DNA of 64,000 nucleotides from Pseudozobellia thermophila. GTDB lineage: Bacteria > Bacteroidota > Bacteroidia > Flavobacteriales > Flavobacteriaceae. The translations under genes and the position numbers were made by a program. The stretch covers positions 283,402-347,401 of the forward strand of contig NZ_FQYU01000001.1 in NCBI RefSeq assembly GCF_900141855.1. Reading direction: 5' to 3'. The notes under the pieces are model-generated. The model was not told the origin of the DNA. It saw only the letters and a list, made by a program, of their open reading frames with translations, and ran no database searches. Within the stretch, counting starts at the first letter, position 1. The number at the start of each line of letters is the position of its first letter. Below are positions 19,133 to 28,379 of the stretch, piece after piece.

Positions 19133-19735
19133 CTAATAAACCCCGCCCCCGTGCTTTCCTTTTTCCCAACCGTATTTGCCCAGGTACCGTTCCCCGCTTT
19201 CAACGGCGCCCTCTTCGATGGTGGTGCCCATAGAATCGTTCCAACGGTTGAGGTAGCCAAAGAGGGAAATAACCCCCAGCATCTCCACGATCTCACCTTC
19301 GTCCCAATAACGGTGTAAGCGTTCCTTTATCTCCGCATTCACCGTATTGGGCACCTGCGAAGCCGCCAATGAAAAATCCAGGGCGGCACGTTCGGCCTCG
19401 GAAAACGCCGAGTGGGTGCGAAACTCCCAAATATTGTCCAACTGCTCCTGTTTGGCGCCGTAGCGCTCGGCGGCCCGAATGGCATGGGCCTGACAGTAAC
19501 GGCAGCCCGTAGCGTTGCTGCTTACCCAGGCGATCATTCGTTTTAGGGCCGAGGTCACCCGTCCCTCATTGGCCATTACCGCCTTGTTGAGGTTAATAAA
19601 GGCCTTAGATATCGCCGGTCGATGCTGCATGGTGAGTACGGAGTTGGGGCAAAAGCCCAAGGTTTCGTTGAAGAATTCGGCCAATTTCTTGGTTTCGGGG
19701 TCGTGTTCCGGATCTAGGGGTTGAACAAGTGGCAT
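19133..19735 (-). CDS. Carboxymuconolactone decarboxylase / AhpD-like peroxidase-related protein
   Basis: The 200-aa protein has the AhpD-core motif TGCRYCQAHAIRAAERYG, with the CxxC and following His typical of alkylhydroperoxidase-like enzymes. The helical surroundings (FSEAERAALDFSLAAS) fit the family. It likely reduces organic peroxides in the cytosol. It is divergent from the OsmC gene with 51 bp between starts; both predicted products handle hydroperoxides, which supports a shared stress function. Confidence 0.87.
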   Translation of the reverse strand: MPLVQPLDPEHDPETKKLAEFFNETLGFCPNSVLTMQHRPAISKAFINLNKAVMANEGRVTSALKRMIAWVSSNATGCRYCQAHAIRAAERYGAKQEQLDNIWEFRTHSAFSEAERAALDFSLAASQVPNTVNAEIKERLHRYWDEGEIVEMLGVISLFGYLNRWNDSMGTTIEEGAVESGERYLGKYGWEKGKHGGGVY

Positions 19736-19753
19736 ATTTTTATTAGTTTAAGT

Positions 19754-19761
19754 TACTTTTG
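19754..19761 (+). promoter_or_regulatory. -7 promoter element of the OsmC gene
   Basis: The sequence TACTTTTG matches the Bacteroidota -7 consensus TAnnTTTG exactly. It lies 25 bp upstream of the OsmC ATG, implying a leader of roughly 20 nt. A clear -33 TTTG with the usual spacing is not visible. Confidence 0.5.
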
Positions 19762-19786
19762 CAGGTAGACAATAAACAAAAAAATT

Positions 19787-20215
19787 ATGCCCACTACAAA
19801 TCATATTACGACCAAATGGTTAGGAAAAATGGCGTTCGAAAGCACGAACCCCTCTGGTTTGAATTTAACCATCGATGCCGGCCCCGACGTGGGTGGCGAG
19901 GGAAAGGGATATAGGCCCAAGGCACTGATGTTGTCAAGCCTGGCCGGTTGTTCAGGTCTCGACGTCGCTTCGCTGATCAAAAAAATGAAGTTGGAAGTAG
20001 ACGACTTTCAAATAGATACCATTGCCAACCTGACCGACGAACACCCGAAATTCTACGATGCCGTTACCGTTGAATACCACTTTCATGGCTCGAACCTGGA
20101 CGAAAAAAAATTGCAGCGTGCGGTAGACCTGTCGGTAGAACGTTATTGTGGCGTTATGGAAATGTTCCGCCAGTTTGCCAAAATAGAAATTAAGACCATT
20201 TTTCACCATAAGTAA
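19787..20215 (+). CDS. OsmC family peroxidase
   Basis: The 142-aa protein has the two conserved thiols of the OsmC/Ohr fold: Cys55 in LSSLAGCSGLD and Cys121 in SVERYCGVMEMF. Members reduce organic hydroperoxides through a disulfide between these residues. The length is typical. It is divergent from the AhpD-like gene and is followed after 28 bp by recJ on the same strand, probably as an independent transcription unit with the -7 element at 19754. Confidence 0.93.
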   Translation: MPTTNHITTKWLGKMAFESTNPSGLNLTIDAGPDVGGEGKGYRPKALMLSSLAGCSGLDVASLIKKMKLEVDDFQIDTIANLTDEHPKFYDAVTVEYHFHGSNLDEKKLQRAVDLSVERYCGVMEMFRQFAKIEIKTIFHHK

Positions 20216-20243
20216 GATAGCGGTTCAAAATTACCCTCGACAA

Positions 20244-21932
20244 ATGCGTTGGACCCTAAAGCCCAAACCTGAGCAAGAAAAAATCGACGCCTTGGCAAAA
20301 GCCTTGAACGTAGGGGGGTTGGTGGCCCAATTGCTCATCCAACGCGGCGTACATACCTTCGAAGAGGCCAAAAAGTTCTTTCGGCCCCAACTTTCGGACC
20401 TGCACGACCCCTTTTTGATGAAGGACATGGACGTGGCGGTCGCCAGGATCGAGGCGGCCATTGCGAAGAAGGAAAACATTTTGGTCTATGGTGATTACGA
20501 TGTCGATGGTACTACGGCCGTCGCCTTGGTATCGTCTTATTTGAACTCCTACTACCCGAACATAGCGACCTACATTCCCGACAGGTATACCGAAGGATAT
20601 GGGGTTTCCTTTAAGGGAATCGATTTTGCCGAAGACAACGGCTTTTCGCTTATCATTGCCCTCGATTGCGGCGTAAAGGCCGTTGAAAAGGTAGCCTATG
20701 CCCAAAAAAAGGGCATAGATTTTATCATTTGCGACCACCACAGGCCCGGAAAAGGCCTTCCCGATGCCGTGGCCGTGCTCGACCCGAAACGCGATGACTG
20801 TACCTACCCCTACGACGAACTTTGCGGCTGTGGCGTGGGCTTTAAGCTGGTACAGGCCTTGGGTGCGCGGCAAGGGCATACCATTGAAGACCTTTTGCCC
20901 TACCTCGACCTGGTCGCAACGGCCATCGGGGCCGACATCGTGCCCATTACCGGGGAAAACCGGGTCTTGGCCTATTATGGACTGCAAGTGATCAACACCT
21001 GCCCAAGGGCAGGTTTCAAGGCCATCATCAACCAGATTAAGAAGTCGGTGCTCACCATTACCGATGTGGTATTCGTCATCGCCCCTCGGATAAATGCCGC
21101 AGGTCGTATGGAACACGGGCAGCACGCCGTCAACCTGCTCAAGGAAACCGATATGGACCAGGCGGAAACCTATGCGGCACAAATCGAGAAATACAATGCC
21201 GACCGGCGGGGACTCGACCAAGAAATCACCCTGGAAGCCCTACAACAAATAAAGGAGAACGGCGAAGAAGAACGTTTTACCTCGGTGGTTTTCAAGGAAA
21301 CCTGGCACAAAGGCGTTATCGGTATCGTGGCCTCCCGACTAACGGAGACCTATTACCGGCCCACCCTGGTTTTTACCAAAAGCGGCGATAAGCTCGCCGC
21401 CTCGGCAAGATCGGTAAAGGGCTTTGATGTCTACAACGCCCTACAGGGCTGTGCCGATTGCATCGAACAGTTCGGGGGACACAAATATGCTGCAGGACTC
21501 ACATTGCACGTAGATCAGTACGAGACGTTCAAATCGCGTTTTGAAAAGGTCGTCTCGGAAACCATAGACCGAAACCTGCTGACCCCCGAAATAGGGGTAG
21601 ACGCCCAAATTGATTTTGATGAAATCTCCCCAAAACTCATGCGCATTCTCAAACAGTTCGCCCCCTTTGGCCCGGGCAATATGACCCCGGTCTTTATGTC
21701 CGAAAACCTAAAGGACACCGGATATGCCAGGGGAGTGGGCGAAAACGAGGCCCATTTAAAACTGTCGGTGACCCAAAACGGCATCGGGCCCATAGGGGGC
21801 ATCGGTTTTAATCTGGGAGACAAACTGGCCCTGGTGGCGAACCGACGACCCTTCGACGCCGTTTTTTCCCTGGACGAAAACGAGTGGCAGGGCAACATAA
21901 GCCTCCAGCTTAAGATCAAAGACATCAAATAA
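20244..21932 (+). CDS. recJ: Single-stranded-DNA-specific exonuclease RecJ
   Basis: The 562-aa protein has the DHH-family motifs VYGDYDVDGTTA (Asp84, Asp86, Asp88), ALDCGVKA and FIICDHHRPG. The DHHA1-type C-terminal part includes EQFGGHKYAAGLTL and RINAAGRMEHG. It degrades single-stranded DNA 5' to 3' in recombination and mismatch repair. Length and motif order are normal. A hairpin terminator follows directly. Confidence 0.97.
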   Translation: MRWTLKPKPEQEKIDALAKALNVGGLVAQLLIQRGVHTFEEAKKFFRPQLSDLHDPFLMKDMDVAVARIEAAIAKKENILVYGDYDVDGTTAVALVSSYLNSYYPNIATYIPDRYTEGYGVSFKGIDFAEDNGFSLIIALDCGVKAVEKVAYAQKKGIDFIICDHHRPGKGLPDAVAVLDPKRDDCTYPYDELCGCGVGFKLVQALGARQGHTIEDLLPYLDLVATAIGADIVPITGENRVLAYYGLQVINTCPRAGFKAIINQIKKSVLTITDVVFVIAPRINAAGRMEHGQHAVNLLKETDMDQAETYAAQIEKYNADRRGLDQEITLEALQQIKENGEEERFTSVVFKETWHKGVIGIVASRLTETYYRPTLVFTKSGDKLAASARSVKGFDVYNALQGCADCIEQFGGHKYAAGLTLHVDQYETFKSRFEKVVSETIDRNLLTPEIGVDAQIDFDEISPKLMRILKQFAPFGPGNMTPVFMSENLKDTGYARGVGENEAHLKLSVTQNGIGPIGGIGFNLGDKLALVANRRPFDAVFSLDENEWQGNISLQLKIKDIK

Positions 21933-21945
21933 GCGCCCGGAAAAC

Positions 21946-21977
21946 AAAACACCCAAGCAGGTCTGCCTGGGTGTTTC
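21946..21977 (+). terminator. Terminator between recJ and the HmuY gene
   Basis: A 9-bp outer stem (21947-21955 with 21968-21976) is extended by a GCAG/CTGC inner stem, with A-rich and T-rich flanks. recJ and the HmuY gene converge here, so it probably works in both directions. Confidence 0.75.
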
Positions 21978-22010
21978 ACAGCATAGCGGAGGTTAAATCA
22001 GACTTAAGGG

Positions 22011-23567
22011 TTATTGTAGCTTTTCGTAGATAAATTGCGGGTACCCCCTTTCGCCATTGGCGCTCAGTACCGCTGTAAACTTGATCTTGTAGTAATTTCC
22101 ATCGGCATCCTTAAGAATGTAGAACCGGTCGTCCCTTACCGTCGGCGCCCCGGAAAATCCGGATACCCTCCAATCGCTTCCTATGATCGCCCTATTGTCG
22201 TAAACCAAGGACCCTTCGTCAACATCGGCCATACTGTACTCCGCATAGGAAGGCACATCAAAATCGGTCCGGGTACCCTCGTCATCCTCCTCGTAGGTCA
22301 ATACCTCGTACAGGCCTACATTGCCCAGGGTATTATGCACTACGTAGTCGGAATAGGTAAGTCCCGCCCCGGAGAAACCGCCAAAGGCACCGTAGTAACT
22401 GAATACGGAAGGAAATTGAAGGTCCCAGGCCTCGGTTTCCGGTTCAACATCGACGGTTTCCCCCGAGGTTAAACTAAAGGCCGTCCTTAATGTCGAAGGG
22501 TCCTTATCGATGGTAACCTCATCGTAGGTGGTCGCATCCAGTTCGGCGTATTGAACGGTATAGCTATCCCCGTCGGAGAGAATCCGAACCTTCATAAAAC
22601 CTCGATGGTCGCCCGTAGTGGCAATACTTCCGGCATCGGGCACATTGTCCGGAATCGCGGTACCGAGTCCCACGATATATACATTGTTTTCCTCGGGGAC
22701 GGTAGAGACCTCGGCAAACGCAGTACCTTCAAGGCTTCCTTCCTTATCGTCGGTAAAACGTATACCCTCACCCAGGTTCCCATATTGGGCATAACCCACC
22801 GGAAGGCCGACAAGCAATTCCCCTACCGTGGCAACCTCCACTTCCTCGGGTTGAAAAGTAGCCATATTCAAGGTATACAGAGCCATAGGCTCCCCTAGTA
22901 CGGTGGATGTGCTTACGGCATTGATGTCGGTCTCTCCGGAAAGCTCGGCCGCGGACACCAAAAGTGAGGAATTCAGGAAAACCCGGTTCTCCGTACCGTT
23001 GTAGAACGCCAATTCCCACGTATCGCGCCTTACCGAGCTTTGCTGTACCGAACTGAGGTCGACAAACACCATGTTGGGCTCGTTGGGGCCGCTCACATCG
23101 GGATCGATTGTACCACTCGTAGCGGCAACGGGGGTAAAACTTACAACGGTGGATACCGGACTGCCGATGACCCAATCGGCATTGCTCGACCCCGACAAGG
23201 TAAAGGTAACCGAAGCGCTCGTACCCTCAATAAGGTCGACCAACTTGTTCAGCTCAAAGGAAACACTGGTTTCCCCTTCCGCCACGGAAAGGGAAAGCCT
23301 TCCCGACTGCCCTTCGGGCGTAGTGGTGAAATCAGTCCCGTACTCGGCGTTGTCACCGCTATAATCGATGGTCAGTGTGCCGGCTTCGGTCGCGGCCCGC
23401 GAAAAGCCGACGGTAATGGTCTTTGTGCTTTCTTCCCCGGAAAGACTTGTGGACTCGTTGGCAAAGGAAGCGGAGAAATCAATTAGGGAAGTACCGCCAT
23501 CATCACTGTCACACGATGCCAAGACCAGCGCTCCCGCCATTAAGATATAAAAAACCGTTTTTTTCAT
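22011..23567 (-). CDS. HmuY-family haem-binding lipoprotein (long form)
   Basis: The 518-aa lipoprotein has lipobox VLASC (Cys19). A Calx-beta-like domain (about 30-150) precedes the HmuY region. The first half of that region has DTWELAFYNGTENRVFLNSS; the second has TEAWDLQFPSVFSYY, DYVVHNTLGNVGLYEV, IGSDWR and FYILKDADGNYYKIKF, ending in GERGYPQFIYEKL. HmuY proteins bind haem at the surface and pass it to a TonB-dependent receptor. That partner is encoded 10 bp upstream on the same strand. The exact haem ligands cannot be picked out by eye. Confidence 0.87.
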   Translation of the reverse strand: MKKTVFYILMAGALVLASCDSDDGGTSLIDFSASFANESTSLSGEESTKTITVGFSRAATEAGTLTIDYSGDNAEYGTDFTTTPEGQSGRLSLSVAEGETSVSFELNKLVDLIEGTSASVTFTLSGSSNADWVIGSPVSTVVSFTPVAATSGTIDPDVSGPNEPNMVFVDLSSVQQSSVRRDTWELAFYNGTENRVFLNSSLLVSAAELSGETDINAVSTSTVLGEPMALYTLNMATFQPEEVEVATVGELLVGLPVGYAQYGNLGEGIRFTDDKEGSLEGTAFAEVSTVPEENNVYIVGLGTAIPDNVPDAGSIATTGDHRGFMKVRILSDGDSYTVQYAELDATTYDEVTIDKDPSTLRTAFSLTSGETVDVEPETEAWDLQFPSVFSYYGAFGGFSGAGLTYSDYVVHNTLGNVGLYEVLTYEEDDEGTRTDFDVPSYAEYSMADVDEGSLVYDNRAIIGSDWRVSGFSGAPTVRDDRFYILKDADGNYYKIKFTAVLSANGERGYPQFIYEKLQ

Positions 23568-23577
23568 AATTCTAGTT

Positions 23578-25734
23578 TTAATTAAAGGTTAATAGGTATG
23601 ATAGTTTTAAAAAATAGGATCTTCCGTTGCCGAAAAGCCGGGAATCCGTGCCTGTTGTCCCATGGGTACCCGATGACACATCCGAGGCCTTGACCGTTAC
23701 CACATCGAGAACATTACGGGCGCCCATGGTGAGGTCGATATTCGGGGTCAAATCAAAATGCACGGAAGTGTCGAGCCAGGTGAAGGGGTCGGTTCGGTCG
23801 AGTACCACGCCATCGTCGTCACTGGTGGCAATGGTCTGCGATACTCCGGTATATTTTAGCTGGGCCGAAAGGGAGGCCTTTAATTTTGGCAGGTCGTAAG
23901 AAATATTGGAGTTGAGGCCCAAACTCCACACATAGTCGGAATTGCCCGTATTTTGCGAAGCGTCGAGGGTTATGGCCTCTCCCAAATAGGTCGCCCCCAA
24001 ACCGAAGGCCAATTGTTTGAGACGGATGCCGTTGTTTATCGAAAAGCCCAAAATCTTTTGTTGATCCACATTCTTGTAGGTAAAGAGGGGCGTGTCTCCA
24101 CTGTCGTCGGCCACAAAGGCGATTTTATCGTCAATGTTGAAGTGGTAGGCCTTTAGCGCCGTAGAGAATAGTCCGTTTCCCTGACCTATGGCCCATTTTT
24201 TGTCCAGATCGACGAAAATCGATATTCCGTCCTCGGGTAGTAGGTCTTGGTTTCCTTGAACATTGTGGTTGCTGTCAACGAAATAATAGAAAAGTTCCTC
24301 AAAATTCGGAGCCCGAAATGCCGAGCCTAGGATGGCCTTTAATTTTAGCCTGTTCCCAAGATCATAGGTAGACGAAAGCGACCATATAAGGCGGTTGCCG
24401 AACTGCGAATTGTTGGTCAGGCGCACCCCGGGATAGAAGGAAATAGTTTTGCCCAATAAAAGGTCGGCCGAGGCAAATAGGTCGTAGTTCTCCAATGTAT
24501 TCTCGACCAGGTTCTCTGAATACGCACCCGAAGCGATCGCATCGAAGCCCTTTTGGTGGGCAAATTCGTAGCCCAATAATAGGTTGAACCATTCCGACCG
24601 TTCGAAAATATTGCTGATCGTAGCCTTTGAGTAGAGAATTTTACTCGATTGGTTCAATCGGTCGGCCGTAACCGCCTCGATCCCTTTTTGCAGGATATTA
24701 TAGGAATAGGCCTTGTAGTATCTTTTTTGGTCTTGGTAAGACAGGGCCAAATTATACGTGGCACTAGAGCCAAGCGTACCGAATAGGCTCAGGTTGTTCA
24801 CCCAGCGATGGGTATCGAACTGCTGATCCGTGGCCGTTGGGTTGGGTTCCCCGTTCGCGTTCAGGCGACCGATGACATCATGGTCGTAAATGGCAAGGTC
24901 TTCGTCGAAATATTGGCTTTTAAAATAAAGATTGTGCTTTTTGATCTTTTGCCTAAAATCGACAAAAGCCGTTAATTGGAGCTTGGGACTCCATTCCATA
25001 CCCCTTAGGCCATCGTTTACCACCGTACCGTCTTGGATATTCACATAATCTTGCCCTTTATAGTCATTGTAAAAGCCCCCGTAGTCATTTCTGGAGGCCC
25101 CGAATGACACTTGGCCGTCCTGTCCGAGCCTGCGGTCCAACCTAAGGTTTTGGATGTGCCGCCCTTGATCGAACCAACTGTATTCGGAACCAACGCTCTC
25201 CTCTTGAAGCGAGGTACGTATAGACCATTTGGTATCGTTCACTCCCCTTTTTGAAACTATATTGATCACCCCTGCGACGGCATTGTCCCCGTACAGAACG
25301 CCCATGGAGCCTTCCACGATCTCTATTCGCTCTACGTCCTCGAGGTTGATTTGGGTAATATCTATGTCATTTCCCAACCCGTTATCACTGGCCAGGGGAA
25401 TCCCGTCCAATAAAATTTTTACGTATTGACCATCCAACCCGAACATGCTAATCGTACTTCTACCCGTCGAGGCATCGGGCATTACGGTAATATTCAAGTT
25501 TTGATTGAGCACATCGGCCAAAGTGTTTCCGGCCAGTTGTCGAATTTGTTCACGACCGATGACCTCTACACGAAACAATTTTTTACTAAGGGACATCACC
25601 TTGCTTTCACCCACCAGCACGACCTCGTCGAGCTTTGTAACCCCGGTCGAATCCTTCTGGCTTTCCGCACTTTGAGCAAAAACCGATAGCGGCAGGAGCA
25701 AAAAAAGAAGAATGGAAAATCGAAAACAAGCCAT
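23578..25734 (-). CDS. TonB-dependent receptor, probably for haem/haemoprotein
   Basis: The 718-aa outer-membrane receptor has signal peptide LLFLLLPLSVFAQ. Its plug contains EVIGREQIRQLAGNTLADVL, LDGIPLASDNGLG, VERIEIVEGSMGVLYGDNAVAG and VINIVSKRG. A barrel with ELFYYFVDSNHNVQGNQDLLPE-type sequence (the classical NPDLKPE position) follows, ending in SYFLKLSYLLTFN. It lacks the N-terminal carboxypeptidase-like domain of SusC proteins. Its pairing with the HmuY lipoprotein gene 10 bp downstream points to haem uptake, as in HmuR-HmuY. Iron regulation is likely, but I could not define a Fur site. Confidence 0.88.
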   Translation of the reverse strand: MACFRFSILLFLLLPLSVFAQSAESQKDSTGVTKLDEVVLVGESKVMSLSKKLFRVEVIGREQIRQLAGNTLADVLNQNLNITVMPDASTGRSTISMFGLDGQYVKILLDGIPLASDNGLGNDIDITQINLEDVERIEIVEGSMGVLYGDNAVAGVINIVSKRGVNDTKWSIRTSLQEESVGSEYSWFDQGRHIQNLRLDRRLGQDGQVSFGASRNDYGGFYNDYKGQDYVNIQDGTVVNDGLRGMEWSPKLQLTAFVDFRQKIKKHNLYFKSQYFDEDLAIYDHDVIGRLNANGEPNPTATDQQFDTHRWVNNLSLFGTLGSSATYNLALSYQDQKRYYKAYSYNILQKGIEAVTADRLNQSSKILYSKATISNIFERSEWFNLLLGYEFAHQKGFDAIASGAYSENLVENTLENYDLFASADLLLGKTISFYPGVRLTNNSQFGNRLIWSLSSTYDLGNRLKLKAILGSAFRAPNFEELFYYFVDSNHNVQGNQDLLPEDGISIFVDLDKKWAIGQGNGLFSTALKAYHFNIDDKIAFVADDSGDTPLFTYKNVDQQKILGFSINNGIRLKQLAFGLGATYLGEAITLDASQNTGNSDYVWSLGLNSNISYDLPKLKASLSAQLKYTGVSQTIATSDDDGVVLDRTDPFTWLDTSVHFDLTPNIDLTMGARNVLDVVTVKASDVSSGTHGTTGTDSRLFGNGRSYFLKLSYLLTFN

Positions 25735-25847
25735 CTATTTGGAATAAATCTTAATAAAAATAATGCTGCAAATATATTTCTTATTTTTAATCAATCTAAA
25801 TAAATTTAATAATTTTACACCCGACAAAACCTTAACACCCTTTGATT

Positions 25848-26753
25848 ATGACAACCCGATATCGATTGATGGCATTAGTTGCCCTGTTAACATTGAGCCT
25901 TAATGCCCAGGAAGCCAAGAAGCAACAAGACATACAGGCCATAAAGGCCATGTGCGGCTGTTTTGATATAACCTTCAAGTACACCGAAACCTTTGCCCCC
26001 CAATCCGATTACGAAAAGCACCCCGACTATACCGCCCACGGAAGGGAACTGGCCCTTTTAATAGAGGACAGGCCCGATAAGCTCTCCATACAACACCTTC
26101 TTGTCATCAACGACACCATGGTCATCAAACACTGGCGACAAGATTGGATCTATGAAAACCAAAAGGTCTTTCACTACGACAAGGACGACACCTGGGTTTT
26201 CTCCTCCCTGCCAAAAGACGACGTCAGGGGGCAATGGACCCAAAAGGTATATCAAGTGGACGACAGCCCCCGCTATTCGGGATCTTCGACCTGGGTCCAT
26301 GTCGACGGAAAACACTACTGGGAAAACAGGAGCGATTCTCCCTTGCCCCGGCGGGAATACAGCAAACGCAGCGATTATAACGTCATGAGCCGGGGCAACC
26401 GCCACGTTATTACCGACTATGGCTGGGTGCACGAACAGGACAACGACAAGATCATAAGGAAAGAGGGACAGGATGACGTCCTACTCGCCCAAGAGAAAGG
26501 CTATAACATTTATACCAAAATTGACGACAGCGCATGCAATGCGGCCAAGGAATGGTGGACCGAACATCGGAAGTTTTGGTCAAAGGCAAGGGCATCATGG
26601 GAAAAGACCTATGACCGCGTTGGCAGTCTAAGTCTCAAAAAGAGGGCCAACGGCCTGCCAATGTTCAAGAAATTCCATCAACTCGAAAAAGACCACGCCA
26701 GCCGAAAAGAGATTGAACAATCGATAAACGAGTTTATCGCCGAAAAGCAATGA
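25848..26753 (+). CDS. DUF6607-like periplasmic protein
   Basis: The protein has 301 aa from ATG at 25848; a TTG two codons upstream is less likely. The signal peptide LMALVALLTLSLNAQ implies export. The body has a conserved tryptophan- and tyrosine-rich pattern: MCGCFDITFKYTETFAP, VIKHWRQDWIYENQ, TWVHVDGKHYWENR and VITDYGWVHEQD. I associate this with the DUF6607 family, of unknown function; that assignment is from memory and moderate. It is divergent from the haem receptor gene, separated by 113 bp of very AT-rich DNA, so a role in haem or iron handling is a reasonable inference. Confidence 0.7.
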   Translation: MTTRYRLMALVALLTLSLNAQEAKKQQDIQAIKAMCGCFDITFKYTETFAPQSDYEKHPDYTAHGRELALLIEDRPDKLSIQHLLVINDTMVIKHWRQDWIYENQKVFHYDKDDTWVFSSLPKDDVRGQWTQKVYQVDDSPRYSGSSTWVHVDGKHYWENRSDSPLPRREYSKRSDYNVMSRGNRHVITDYGWVHEQDNDKIIRKEGQDDVLLAQEKGYNIYTKIDDSACNAAKEWWTEHRKFWSKARASWEKTYDRVGSLSLKKRANGLPMFKKFHQLEKDHASRKEIEQSINEFIAEKQ

Positions 26754-26874
26754 CGGCGAAGTTCCACCCCCCTAACCAAGCCTGTCCCGACCGCGGCCGG
26801 CAGTAACCCTAGCCCATGGAAAAAGGGAACATGACCACAAGATCGTCTTCGATAAAAGTCCTGGTATAAAAAAC

Positions 26875-26896
26875 CGACCGACCGTACGGTCGGTCG
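26875..26896. repeat. Perfect 22-bp palindrome, operator-like
   Basis: Half-site CGACCGACCGT is repeated as its exact reverse complement with no spacer. Such a GC-rich dyad in AT-richer DNA resembles a TetR-family operator. On the minus strand it runs into six T, so a hairpin terminator is the alternative, but no minus-strand gene ends here. Confidence 0.6.
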
Positions 26897-27001
26897 TCTC
26901 CTTCGCTTTTGGATTCCAAGAATGAAAAAAGGCCATTTGCGGAAATGCGCGGACACTTAATCGATGCCCCCCTTGTCAAACGGGCTCTGGCCCATATACA
27001 T

Positions 27002-27023
27002 AAACCGACCCAAGGGTCGGTTT
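27002..27023. repeat. 10-bp inverted repeat related to the 26875 palindrome
   Basis: Arms AAACCGACCC (27002-27011) and GGGTCGGTTT (27014-27023) are separated by AA. The half-site shares ACCGACC with the palindrome at 26875. It lies about 100 bp upstream of the MFS start and could be a second operator or a short hairpin. Confidence 0.55.
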
Positions 27024-27122
27024 CGACCAATTTGGGCCCCGCGTCAAATTTTGGGCTCGAAGCTACCGTTCTAGCCATATATTGATACCTTTGCCGATTA
27101 CTTGTATTGGCAAATCGCATTT

Positions 27123-28379
27123 ATGGATCCTTACGCCGCCCTTCGCTTTAGGGAATTCAACGTTTTTTTATTGGTACGTTTTGCCATGGTATTTGCCTGG
27201 TCAATGCAGTTTATCGTAATCGAATGGCAGGTATATTCCATGACCAAGGACCCCCTTTCCTTGGGCCTAATCGGCCTTATGGAAGTCATCCCCGCCGTAT
27301 CTACCGCCCTGTTTGCCGGGCATTTTGTCGACCAGAACGAAAAGCGCAATCTTTTGGTCAAATGCATATTCGGCTTTTCGACCATAAGCTTGGGGCTCTT
27401 TATCTTGAGCCTCCCTTCCTTGGCACAGCACACCGACGCAAAGACCATTCTGTACGCCATTTATACCTTGGTATTCTTCGGGGGCATAGTAAGGGCCTTT
27501 ATCGGCCCCACCATTTTTTCATTGATCGCCTTGATCGTGCCTAAGAACATCTATCCGAACGCCGCTACCTGGAGCAGTACCACTTGGCAATTGGGAGCCG
27601 TCTTGGGCCCGGCCTTGGCCGGATTTTCCATTAGCTGGATCGGTGTACACTGGTCGATGTGCCTTATTTTCGGGTTTTCCCTAATGGCCTTGCTGTTGCT
27701 TTTTCAAATCGAGCGCAAGCCCATCCTAAATCCCAAAATCGGCGAACCCGTTTTTCAAAGCCTTCGCGAAGGTTTGCGCTTTGTTTTCGGCACCAAGGCC
27801 ATTTTAGGCGCCCTGAGCCTCGATATGATCGCAGTTCTCTTTGGGGGTGCGATTGCCCTTTTGCCCATCTATGCCCAAGACATCCTTCACGTAGGCTCGG
27901 AAGGTTTTGGTGTGCTTCGAGCGGCACCGGCCGTGGGGGCCGCTGTTACCATGTTAGGGTCTACCCGCTTTCCCCTTCACAAAAATGCAGGTAAAAAACT
28001 GTTGCTGGCCGTATTCGGTTTTGGCCTTTGCATGATCGTATTCGGACTATCGACCTCGTTCTGGCTATCGGTGGCGGCCCTGTTCCTCAGTGGTGCCGTC
28101 GACGGCATATCGATGATCATCAGACAAACCATTCTACAACTAAAAACGCCCGACAACATGCGGGGCCGCGTGGCCTCGGTTAACTCTATGTTCGTAGGGT
28201 CTTCAAACGAACTGGGAGCCTTTGAAAGCGGACTTACGGCCAAACTCATGGGTACGGTCACGGCCGTGGTCTTCGGCGGGACGATGACCCTGCTGACCGT
28301 GGGCTTTACCGCCTTGATCTCGCCTACTTTTAGAAAACTCGACCTCCAAAGGGATATCGACGAGCACGAGGTAGGCTAA
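27123..28379 (+). CDS. MFS transporter (DHA3-like)
   Basis: The protein has 418 aa from ATG at 27123; an in-frame TTG at 27102 is unlikely to be used. About 12 hydrophobic helices are seen. Motifs include FAGHFVDQNEKRNLLVK after the second helix (motif A-like) and NMRGRVASVNSMFVGSSNELG late in the protein, both common in EntS/DHA3-type exporters. A role in drug or siderophore export is possible, but the substrate is not visible. The 3' end overlaps the convergent lpxH gene by 4 bp. Operator-like palindromes lie upstream. Confidence 0.9.
   Translation: MDPYAALRFREFNVFLLVRFAMVFAWSMQFIVIEWQVYSMTKDPLSLGLIGLMEVIPAVSTALFAGHFVDQNEKRNLLVKCIFGFSTISLGLFILSLPSLAQHTDAKTILYAIYTLVFFGGIVRAFIGPTIFSLIALIVPKNIYPNAATWSSTTWQLGAVLGPALAGFSISWIGVHWSMCLIFGFSLMALLLLFQIERKPILNPKIGEPVFQSLREGLRFVFGTKAILGALSLDMIAVLFGGAIALLPIYAQDILHVGSEGFGVLRAAPAVGAAVTMLGSTRFPLHKNAGKKLLLAVFGFGLCMIVFGLSTSFWLSVAALFLSGAVDGISMIIRQTILQLKTPDNMRGRVASVNSMFVGSSNELGAFESGLTAKLMGTVTAVVFGGTMTLLTVGFTALISPTFRKLDLQRDIDEHEVG

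Larger units (their letters stand above)
26754..27122. other. Intergenic region with two related palindromes
   Basis: The 369 bp between the DUF6607-like gene and the MFS gene contain no credible ORF. Two minus-strand ORFs cross the region but show no family features. The notable content is a perfect 22-bp palindrome and a second, related inverted repeat 127 bp further on, given as separate entries. Confidence 0.6.

Noticed and set aside
20256..21221. 321-codon minus-strand ORF inside recJ
   Set aside because: recJ is intact with all motifs on the other strand; the antisense frame has no domain and arises from codon bias.
6830..25851. Identical TTGATTATGA at the start of the 6836 and 25848 genes
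   Set aside because: A 10-nt match at two AT-rich start regions is readily explained by chance; the ATG was chosen in both.
26809..27120. Minus-strand ORFs crossing the palindrome-rich gap
   Set aside because: They have no recognisable domain, they read through the palindromes, and their composition is unlike neighbouring proteins.
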